From Mucilaginibacter_A sp050954865 (lineage in GTDB: Bacteria > Bacteroidota > Bacteroidia > Sphingobacteriales > Sphingobacteriaceae), in the NCBI GenBank assembly GCA_050954865.1, contig JBPBQN010000057.1, positions 1 to 5,047 on the forward strand: DNA of 5,047 nucleotides. Direction: 5' to 3'. Position 1 is the first letter of the stretch, and each line of letters begins with the position of its first letter. Shown here piece by piece: positions 1-5,047 of this stretch. Below the pieces are notes generated by a model that had not been told where the DNA came from, made no database searches, and worked only from the letters and a program-made list of their open reading frames with translations. A program made the translations under genes and the position numbers.

Positions 1-739
1 CAATTGATACATCAAATATTTTGTGGTAGAGGTTATTTTGAGTGTCTTGATAATTTATTTCTAAGGTAAGTTTAGGTTTTGGCTTTTTATTAACTGGATC
101 AATTGTATCAAAATAAGATTGATTTAACTTTTCACCACAGCAAATTAAATAAAATGATGGAATTCTGATATTTATATTTTCATCTGCTAGTATAAAGTCA
201 ACTTCCTCGTTTGGAAGTTCTGCATTCTGTTTATAGTAATAAACATCTTCGATAAGTTTTATAATTTCACTCTTATTATAATTCCATTTTAAAGATATGT
301 TTTTTGCAGCACCGAACCCAATATTATGGAGTACTATATATGGTCTTACCTTCTGTTCTGAAGAACTTGGTTTATTTCTATAAATACTTAATATTGGCTT
401 TTCTTCTTCGACAAAGTTTGAATAATTATAGTCGTCTTCTGTAAATAACGTTGTTAAACTTGGATAAATATCTGGTTGTTGAACTGTTTTTTTTGCATCC
501 TGCATTTCCGCTAATTGTTTATATAAAAAGTATATTGATATAGCTGCTGCTACTGATCCAAATGCAGTAAAGAAATTCCCAATTTTATCATCATTAACTT
601 TTAAATTAAAATTAAAATCTTCTTTCCAAATAAATGAAACTAACAAACATATTGTGAACAATATAATTATAGCTATTATATGTTTATGAAGAAGTTTACC
701 AATTTTTGATATCATATTTCCATAATTTGAATCATTCAT
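1..739 (-). CDS. Unrecognised two-helix membrane protein with cytosolic beta-rich domain (C-terminus cut by window edge)
   Basis: An open minus-strand frame runs 246 codons from ATG at 739 without a stop and leaves the window at base 1. Visible in the translation are a basic N-terminus, a hydrophobic helix at about residues 20-38 (IIAIIILFTICLLVSFIW), a short acidic loop (39-53), a second helix at about 54-73, and a polar stretch KQLAEMQDAKK. By the positive-inside rule both ends should be cytosolic. From about residue 115 the chain looks beta-rich, with a segment around 138-152 (HNIGFGAAKNISLKW) of the kind seen in small beta-sandwich domains. I do not recognise the family and assign no function. 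The ATG directly follows the kinase stop (TGA-ATG, zero spacing), suggesting co-transcription and translational coupling. An alternative start is Met9 at 715. GC is about 28% over bases 1-360, far below its neighbours, and codons are strongly A/T-ending, so transfer is plausible. The coherent helix pattern and long open frame argue for a real gene. Confidence 0.78.
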   Translation of the reverse strand, partial: MNDSNYGNMISKIGKLLHKHIIAIIILFTICLLVSFIWKEDFNFNLKVNDDKIGNFFTAFGSVAAAISIYFLYKQLAEMQDAKKTVQQPDIYPSLTTLFTEDDYNYSNFVEEEKPILSIYRNKPSSSEQKVRPYIVLHNIGFGAAKNISLKWNYNKSEIIKLIEDVYYYKQNAELPNEEVDFILADENINIRIPSFYLICCGEKLNQSYFDTIDPVNKKPKPKLTLEINYQDTQNNLYHKIFDVSI

Positions 740-744
740 TCAAA
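726..744. repeat. 7-bp perfect inverted repeat spanning the kinase stop / next-gene start
   Basis: On the plus strand, TTTGAAT (726-732) and ATTCAAA (738-744) are perfect reverse complements separated by CATTC. The minus-strand stop TGA (742-740) and start ATG (739-737) lie inside it. In RNA it could form a weak AU-rich hairpin over the start codon. It could also be a protein site, a junction scar or chance. Confidence 0.4.
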
Positions 745-2086
745 ACACCAGCAAAAACGCCGTCCCTTCACCTTCTTTGGATTGTACCGAAATATGCGCC
801 TTATGCAGTAGCATAATCTGTTTGCATAAACTCAAACCAATGCCGCTGCCGGTTTTTTTGGTGCTGAAAAACGGCACAAAAATCTGTTCCTGCACATCTT
901 CGGGTATACCGGTACCGTTGTCTGCTATTTTTAGCATGGTTTTTTTATCACTTAAAACTGAAGCGGAAAGCACAATTTGTGGTTCCGGCTGATCTTTTAT
1001 GGCTTCAATTGCATTCACCAATAAATTAATCAAAACCTGTTCAATCAGGTTCGGATCAACCTCAATCGTTACCGCTGGATCTTTTAAAATAATGTCCAGC
1101 TCAATGTTTTTCTGGTCTAAAGTTGGTTCAAGTAACGTATTTAAGCTCTCAAAAAGATCTCGCACCAAAACTTTTTCTACATTTAAAGTAGTGATTTTAT
1201 TGAGGTTACGATACGTTTCGGCAAATTTCAGCAAACCTTCACTTCTGCGCTGGATGGTATCGATACCTAGTTCCAGATCTTCCAGCAAAACCGGTTCATT
1301 TTTTTCGGGCATAAAAGAAGCATTGGCTTCCTGCAAACGATTTTTTAACGTATGCGCCAGCGAGGAAATCGGCGCGATAGAATTCATAATCTCATGCGTC
1401 ATCACACCAAGTAGTTTTTGCCAGGCGCGCGATTCGGTTTCATCCAGCGCTTCATCCACATTCTGAAAAGCAATCAGCCGGAAAACTTTGCCTTCAGTTT
1501 GAAAAGCCGTTGCCGAAAGCAGCATTTTGAACGTCGATTTTTCAGTTCGCGCCGTGGCAATTGTGGTTTCGCTGCTTTTCAGGTTGATGATTTGCAGGTA
1601 CAATTCTTCATCGCGTTTTTGCAGCGAATGGATGGTGCGCAGGTACGGCAAATGCAGCATATTTTTGAGTGATTCGTTCATCCATTGCACATTTCCGGTT
1701 AAAGCTTCGTACGAAATAATGCCCGTTCCAACCAGTTCCAAAATCTTTTGCAGATACTGATATTGCGTTTCTTTTTCGCGCGAAATCATTTTAAACGTGC
1801 TGTTAATTTCATTAAAACCTTGCCGCAAAACCTGCAGATTGGCCGACGTGTGTTTATCATCAAAATGTCTCGAAAAATCACGATAATGGATGGCTTCCAC
1901 AAACTGCTCCAGCTCTTTGTGGGTTTTATGCTGAAAATAATACAGATCACTCAACTGCCAAAAAAACACCGGTAAAAACAGCATGGCGTAATGGTAACCA
2001 AATCGAAAAAGCATATAGCCGGCCGCTGCAAAAGTGACCGGTAAAAGCAGTATTCGCCATAAAATATTCCATTGGTAACGTTTCAT
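740..2086 (-). CDS. Membrane-bound sensor histidine kinase (PAS-HisKA-HATPase_c, NtrY/AtoS-like)
   Basis: This 448-aa protein is a complete sensor kinase that would autophosphorylate a histidine and pass the phosphate to a response regulator. Two hydrophobic helices (about 12-29 and 33-51) are separated by only a few residues, so there is no periplasmic sensor domain and the signal is probably sensed in the membrane or cytosol. A HAMP-like linker (about 54-105) and a divergent PAS-like region (about 107-215) follow. The H-box is VMTHEIMNSIAPI with phospho-acceptor His231. The ATP-binding domain has the N-box NLLVNAIEAI (354-363), G1 box DNGTG (389-393), F-box FVPFF (403-407) and G2 box GSGIG (413-417), all intact. 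The H-box style resembles kinases often paired with sigma-54 NtrC-type regulators in Bacteroidota, but no regulator lies in the window, so its partner and signal are unknown. It starts 77 nt after the desaturase stop and may be read from the same transcript. The stop abuts the next gene. Confidence 0.95.
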   Translation of the reverse strand: MKRYQWNILWRILLLPVTFAAAGYMLFRFGYHYAMLFLPVFFWQLSDLYYFQHKTHKELEQFVEAIHYRDFSRHFDDKHTSANLQVLRQGFNEINSTFKMISREKETQYQYLQKILELVGTGIISYEALTGNVQWMNESLKNMLHLPYLRTIHSLQKRDEELYLQIINLKSSETTIATARTEKSTFKMLLSATAFQTEGKVFRLIAFQNVDEALDETESRAWQKLLGVMTHEIMNSIAPISSLAHTLKNRLQEANASFMPEKNEPVLLEDLELGIDTIQRRSEGLLKFAETYRNLNKITTLNVEKVLVRDLFESLNTLLEPTLDQKNIELDIILKDPAVTIEVDPNLIEQVLINLLVNAIEAIKDQPEPQIVLSASVLSDKKTMLKIADNGTGIPEDVQEQIFVPFFSTKKTGSGIGLSLCKQIMLLHKAHISVQSKEGEGTAFLLVF

Positions 2087-2101
2087 GCGGAGGTTTTGGA
2101 T

Positions 2102-2130
2102 TGAAGATAAAGGTAAAATTTGAAACGCAA
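2102..2130 (-). promoter_or_regulatory. Weak candidate promoter for the histidine kinase
   Basis: On the minus strand a TTG (2130-2128) is followed after 18 nt by TATCTTCA (2109-2102), which matches the Bacteroidota -7 motif TAnnTTTG at six of eight positions including the two free ones. It ends 15 nt before the kinase ATG. An overlapping TACCTTTA (2115-2108) matches the -7 motif better but lacks a correctly spaced TTG. The kinase could instead be transcribed from the desaturase promoter, since no strong terminator separates them. Confidence 0.2.
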
Positions 2131-2163
2131 TACTGACCTTTAAACCAGATTTTCAGCCTGATT

Positions 2164-3639
2164 TTAATCCGGAATCCAGTCGCTTACAATTTTTGCAGAT
2201 AATAAGGCCAGCGGAATGCCGCCGCCGGGATGCACACTTCCGCCACAAAAAAACAGGTTTTTAATTTTGGAAGATTTGTTGGAATGCCTTAAAAATGCCG
2301 CAAACTGACTGTTGGAACTTGTTCCGTAAAGCGAACCCTGATAAGAAGAAGTTTTGCTTTCGATGCTCCGCGGATCTAAAACTGACTCGCAAACAATTAG
2401 TTTACTAACGTCTTCGCCTAAAGCTTTGGATAGTTTTTGGATGATATTTTGCCGCGCTTCTGCAATCAATTTATCCCAATCCTGACCTTGGTTGGATGGA
2501 ACATTGATCATCGTAAACCAGTTTTCACAACCTTCGGGCGCGTCTTTAATTTCGTATTTAGAGCTGATGTTGAGGTAAATTGTCGGATCGTTGCTGATGT
2601 TTTTTTCCTGCCAAATATGCTCGAATTCCTGCTGATAATCTCCGCTGAAAAAAATATTATGCAAATCCAGCTGCGGAAATTGCTTGCTGATTCCCCAATA
2701 AAAAATCAAAGCCGAGCTGCTCCGCTCCTGTTTTAAAATTCGTTTCCGCAATAATTTTGGATGATCGGCCAGCAGCTTTTTGTAAGTAAAATACACATCT
2801 GCGTTGGAAATTATTATATCGGCAGGAATAAAACCCAAGCTCTCGCTCTCCAATCCTTTCACTTCGTTCTTAGAAACCACAATTCGCTCAACTACAGAAT
2901 TATAATGAAATTTCACGCCTAAACGTTCTGCCAAAGCAACCAGCGAAAGTGTAATTTGATAAATGCCGCCATCCGGAAAATAAGCTCCAAAATGCTGCTC
3001 CAGATGCGGAATTACGTTCAACGTTGCCGGTGCTTTGTAAGGATTGGAGCCGTTGTAAGTAGCAAACCGATCTGCATATTGCACCATTTTTGGGTCGCTA
3101 AAAAAAGCATTGTTGGCCTGGTGCATCGAGCGGAAAGCATCAATCTGCGGAAACCTGAAAACTGATTTTACCGTTTGCCAGCTTAAATAAGTTTTAAGCC
3201 GATGTAAAGATTTTTCCAGGAAAACATGGTTGGTAATCTGGTAAATGCGCTTGCTGTTTTCGAGATATTTTTTGATAGTTTCCGGCTGATCTTTTGTTTT
3301 CTGGCCAATTTCTTCTGCAAAAACAGCTTCATTATTGTAAGCATCTAAACTCGTTCCATCCGGATAAAAATAGCGGCAAACCAAATCCAATTTTTGGTAG
3401 GTAAAAGAAGCATCCGGATTTTCTCCGACCAGCGTAAAAAGTTCATCTACGTATTGCGGCATGGTAAACAAACTCGGGCCGGCATCAAACCGAAAACCAT
3501 TTTGTACAATTTCGGCCAATTTTCCTCCGGGATAAGCGTTCGCTTCCAAAATTTCTACCTCAAAACCTTTTATCGCCAAACGAATAGCGGTTGCAATTCC
3601 GGCGATTCCGGCACCAATAACAATAGCTTTTTTAGGCAT
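2164..3639 (-). CDS. crtD: FAD-dependent carotenoid desaturase, CrtI/CrtD family (probably CrtD-like 1-hydroxycarotenoid 3,4-desaturase)
   Basis: This 491-aa protein belongs to the phytoene-desaturase-like flavoenzymes that introduce double bonds into membrane-dissolved carotenoids. The N-terminal dinucleotide fold is clear: GAGIAG (9-14) is the FAD GxGxxG motif, Glu32 ends the second strand, and PGGK (37-40) follows. The C-terminus carries the family signature GGSVHPGGGIPLALLSAK (about 466-483), which closes the FAD site. The segment FDAGPSLFTMPQYVDELF (51-68) resembles, from memory, the Bacteroidota CrtD group rather than CrtI, whose equivalent reads more like FDMGPSWYWMP. CrtD enzymes desaturate the C3-C4 bond of 1-hydroxylated carotenoid ends, as in flexixanthin-, saproxanthin- or myxol-type pigments. 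Substrate is therefore inferred, and phytoene desaturase or an isoprenoid oxidoreductase remains possible. I chose Met at 3639. An in-frame ATG at 3660 would add seven non-family residues and lies upstream of the promoter -7 element. No other carotenoid genes are adjacent. Confidence 0.9.
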   Translation of the reverse strand: MPKKAIVIGAGIAGIATAIRLAIKGFEVEILEANAYPGGKLAEIVQNGFRFDAGPSLFTMPQYVDELFTLVGENPDASFTYQKLDLVCRYFYPDGTSLDAYNNEAVFAEEIGQKTKDQPETIKKYLENSKRIYQITNHVFLEKSLHRLKTYLSWQTVKSVFRFPQIDAFRSMHQANNAFFSDPKMVQYADRFATYNGSNPYKAPATLNVIPHLEQHFGAYFPDGGIYQITLSLVALAERLGVKFHYNSVVERIVVSKNEVKGLESESLGFIPADIIISNADVYFTYKKLLADHPKLLRKRILKQERSSSALIFYWGISKQFPQLDLHNIFFSGDYQQEFEHIWQEKNISNDPTIYLNISSKYEIKDAPEGCENWFTMINVPSNQGQDWDKLIAEARQNIIQKLSKALGEDVSKLIVCESVLDPRSIESKTSSYQGSLYGTSSNSQFAAFLRHSNKSSKIKNLFFCGGSVHPGGGIPLALLSAKIVSDWIPD

Positions 3640-3643
3640 AACG

Positions 3644-3674
3644 CAAAGATACTCCAACAAAAAAGCAGAACCAA
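3644..3674 (-). promoter_or_regulatory. Bacteroidota-type sigma promoter for the carotenoid desaturase, near-leaderless
   Basis: On the minus strand TTG (3674-3672) is followed by a 20-nt spacer and TATCTTTG (3651-3644), a full match to the Bacteroidota -7 consensus TAnnTTTG at suitable spacing from a -33 TTG. Only four bases separate the motif from the ATG at 3639, so transcription should begin at or within a few bases of the start codon. The -33 TTG lies within the second arm of the upstream gene's terminator hairpin. No Shine-Dalgarno sequence is present. Confidence 0.65.
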
Positions 3675-3690
3675 TTTTTGGTTCTGCTTT
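3659..3690 (-). terminator. Intrinsic terminator of the DJ-1/PfpI gene
   Basis: A perfect 13-bp inverted repeat, AAAGCAGAACCAA (plus 3662-3674) and TTGGTTCTGCTTT (3678-3690), has a 3-nt loop. Read on the minus strand it ends in six T residues (3664-3659), the first three of which are within the stem. It lies 28 nt beyond the DJ-1/PfpI stop codon, as expected for a Rho-independent terminator. The plus strand also ends the hairpin in TTT, but only a three-base run, so the minus strand is the functional reading. Confidence 0.9.
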
Positions 3691-3718
3691 CCTGATACTG
3701 TTTTTATCGATATAAATT

Positions 3719-4303
3719 TTAGATTTCCTGACCTGGAGAATGATGAACTTCCGGCACTTCGTGTTGGCCTTCTAAAATCTCTTCAATCAGTTTTTTGTTA
3801 AAAGCTGGCAAATCTGCCGGCGTGCGGCTGGTTACCAAACCTTGATCGGTTACTACTTCTTCATCAACCCAATCCACACCTGCATTTTTTAAATCGGTTT
3901 TTAAAGACGGATACGATGTCATTTGGCGACCGTTGATCATGCCGGTTTCAATCAGTGTTTGCGGACCATGACAGATGGCGGCAACAACTTTTCCTTCATC
4001 CAAAAAAGCGGAAACAAACGCTACTGCATCTTTATCCTGGCGCAATTTATCAGGGTTTAAAACGCCGCCCGGAAGTACCAGTGCATCGTAATCATCCGGA
4101 CTCACTTCACTCAGTTTTTTATCCGCAGTAATGGTAATTCCCCAATCCGTTTGGTCCCAAGCTTTAATTTCGCCGCCTTCGGGAGAAATTACATGAACCG
4201 TTGCACCTGCATCTTTTAAAGCTTGCTGTGGACTGGTTAATTCTACTTGTTCAAAACCTTCTTCGGTTAATATTGCTACTTTTTTATTACTTAAATCAGC
4301 CAT
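3719..4303 (-). CDS. DJ-1/PfpI family protein (class I glutamine amidotransferase-like)
   Basis: A complete 194-aa protein of the PfpI/YhbO branch of the DJ-1 superfamily. Members are small cytosolic, usually oligomeric proteins linked to stress survival, with proposed protease, glyoxalase or deglycase activities that are debated. The sequence shows the conserved acidic site EEGFEQVEL (14-22, with Glu18 the likely conserved Glu), the strand-turn DALVLPGG (73-80), the nucleophile elbow AAICHGP with Cys111 followed by His112, and TSRTPADLPAF (158-168) typical of PfpI proteins. All expected active-site residues are present and the length is normal. I start it at Met 4303 because family homology begins at KKVAIL. 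An upstream ATG at 4345 would add 14 unrelated residues. The His-rich tail (EVHHSPGQEI) looks variable. The gene begins 94 nt after the preceding enzyme gene and ends in its own strong terminator. Specific substrate cannot be stated. Confidence 0.92.
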   Translation of the reverse strand: MADLSNKKVAILTEEGFEQVELTSPQQALKDAGATVHVISPEGGEIKAWDQTDWGITITADKKLSEVSPDDYDALVLPGGVLNPDKLRQDKDAVAFVSAFLDEGKVVAAICHGPQTLIETGMINGRQMTSYPSLKTDLKNAGVDWVDEEVVTDQGLVTSRTPADLPAFNKKLIEEILEGQHEVPEVHHSPGQEI

Positions 4304-4325
4304 GATACTAAAATTTAATTTAACA

Positions 4326-4353
4326 ACAATTGTAGTTGTCTGCAATAAAGACA
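4326..4353. promoter_or_regulatory. Small palindromes in the 5' region of the DJ-1/PfpI gene
   Basis: The gap before the DJ-1/PfpI gene contains the 8-bp palindrome ACAATTGT (4326-4333) and, just beside it, a 5-bp inverted repeat TGTCT/AGACA (4337-4341 and 4349-4353) with a 7-nt loop. There is no T-run after the latter on the minus strand, so it is not a convincing terminator. An operator is possible but short AT-rich palindromes are common by chance. No promoter matching the TAnnTTTG pattern with correct spacing was found in this gap. Confidence 0.2.
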
Positions 4354-4397
4354 GTCATTTTTATACTTGGTTTTAGATTTATGAAATTATGACGATT

Positions 4398-5047
4398 CTA
4401 TCGGGCAATGATATTATCCAGATATTTATAACCTGTTCCGGTATTCAAAAAAAGCACTTTTTCATTTTCCTTAATCCATTCAGAATCGATTAATTTTTGT
4501 GCTGCTTTCCAAACCGCTGCACCCTCGGGCGCCATTAGCGTTCCTTTTTGCTGTGCAGCTTCAATCGTTGCCGCAATAATTTCTTCTTCGGTTAAGGCAA
4601 TTGCAGTTCCGTTAGATGCTGTTAAAACTTCCATCATCAAATCCATCCCAAAAGGAAAAGGAACGGCCAAACCATTAGCCACCGAAGCCGAAGCTTGTTC
4701 GTAATCATTTTTTTGTCCGGTAAAAGAAGCATGCATTTTAACCACAGGTTGGCAAGCTGCAGATTGTACGGCAACCATTCGAGGCAGTTTTCCTTCAATC
4801 CAGCCCATTTCCTGCATTTCCCGAAAAGCCTTCCAAATACCGATCAAACCCGTACCGCCGCCGGTTGGATAAATAATCACATCAGGCAATTGCCAGTTAA
4901 ACTGCTCGGCAATTTCATAGCCCATTGTTTTTTTACCTTCAATGCGATAAGGCTCTTTTAAGGTAGAAATATCGAAAGCGCCAGTTTCTTTTTTGATTTC
5001 AGCTACCAACTTCCCGCAATCACTGATCAAGCCATCAACTAAAATAA
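4398..5047 (-). CDS. Threonine-synthase-like PLP-dependent enzyme (N-terminus outside window)
   Basis: The frame ends at TAG (4400-4398) and stays open to the right edge, giving 215 C-terminal residues. It belongs to fold-type II PLP enzymes related to threonine synthase, which converts O-phosphohomoserine to threonine and phosphate. Seen directly are STLKEPYRIEGKKTMGYE (visible residues 27-44), the glycine-rich phosphate-binding loop YPTGGGTGLIG (59-69), and FLNTGTGYK near the end (199-207), a C-terminal segment expected near the cofactor ring. The PLP-binding lysine should be in the missing N-terminal part, roughly 180-190 residues if the protein has the usual length near 400. The TTG at 5030 is an internal leucine codon, not a start, because the preceding codons (reading ILVDG) fit the family. 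The next gene downstream is DJ-1/PfpI, not a homoserine-pathway gene, so the exact substrate is uncertain. A threonine deaminase or other beta-family enzyme is a less likely alternative. Confidence 0.88.
   Translation of the reverse strand, partial: ILVDGLISDCGKLVAEIKKETGAFDISTLKEPYRIEGKKTMGYEIAEQFNWQLPDVIIYPTGGGTGLIGIWKAFREMQEMGWIEGKLPRMVAVQSAACQPVVKMHASFTGQKNDYEQASASVANGLAVPFPFGMDLMMEVLTASNGTAIALTEEEIIAATIEAAQQKGTLMAPEGAAVWKAAQKLIDSEWIKENEKVLFLNTGTGYKYLDNIIAR

Noticed and set aside
999..1466. Plus-strand open frame of 155 codons opposite the kinase
   Set aside because: It lies antisense to the conserved kinase core, its translation is rich in Ser, Phe and Lys without domain pattern, and the other strand carries all the kinase motifs. 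It is a shadow frame.
2138..2166. Possible terminator after the desaturase
   Set aside because: A 7-bp stem (AAATCAG/CTGGTTT on the minus strand, with one T-G wobble) with a 9-nt loop is present, but there is no clean T-run after it. It is too weak to call.
3640..3660. Longer desaturase start at 3660
   Set aside because: The extra seven residues (MLEYLCV) do not belong to the FAD-fold N-terminus, and these bases contain the promoter -7 element, so the message probably does not include them.
3394..3801. Plus-strand open frame of 135 codons crossing the desaturase start, terminator and DJ-1/PfpI end
   Set aside because: It runs antisense through two well-supported genes and a terminator, and its translation has no recognisable feature.
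4304..4345. Longer DJ-1/PfpI start at 4345
   Set aside because: The 14 extra residues precede the family's normal N-terminus, look neither like a signal peptide nor like a conserved extension, and derive from AT-rich intergenic sequence.
5028..5030. TTG start for the threonine-synthase-like gene
   Set aside because: The frame stays open upstream to the window edge, and the preceding residues plus missing N-terminal half fit a truncated family member, so the TTG is an internal leucine codon.

Overview
The window looks like chromosomal DNA from a member of the Bacteroidota, probably a pigmented, carotenoid-making lineage such as Cytophagales or Flavobacteriia. The basis is moderate GC (about 38-47% in sampled lines of the kinase gene), absence of clear Shine-Dalgarno sequences before the starts, a promoter matching the Bacteroidota-type -33 TTG / -7 TAnnTTTG pattern, and protein sequences resembling Bacteroidota carotenoid desaturases and histidine kinases. 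The genus cannot be fixed from the window. All five genes lie on the minus strand, so transcription runs from right to left.

In order of transcription: (1) 5047-4398 is the C-terminal half of a PLP-dependent, threonine-synthase-like enzyme that runs off the right edge. (2) After a 94-nt gap, 4303-3719 encodes a complete DJ-1/PfpI-family protein (194 aa) and is followed by a very strong intrinsic terminator (3690-3659). (3) 3639-2164 encodes a complete FAD-dependent carotenoid desaturase, best matched to the CrtD-like branch. Its apparent promoter overlaps the preceding terminator and leaves almost no 5' leader. (4) After a 77-nt gap, 2086-740 encodes a membrane-bound sensor histidine kinase with two adjacent membrane helices, a HAMP/PAS-like linker and a complete kinase core. 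(5) Directly abutting the kinase stop codon (TGA then ATG), a markedly AT-rich gene runs from 739 off the left edge. It encodes an unrecognised protein with two membrane helices and a probable cytosolic beta-rich domain.

The first four genes look like ordinary housekeeping or accessory metabolism with no obvious shared pathway: amino-acid PLP enzyme, stress-type DJ-1 protein, pigment desaturase, signalling kinase. The only clear discontinuity is at 739/740. There base composition drops sharply (about 28% GC by hand count over 1-360), the product is unfamiliar, and a perfect 7-bp inverted repeat spans the stop/start junction. This suggests that an acquired or fast-evolving region begins here and continues to the left. 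I see no RNA genes, CRISPR arrays, insertion sequences or transposases, and no complete novel system can be demonstrated within these bases.
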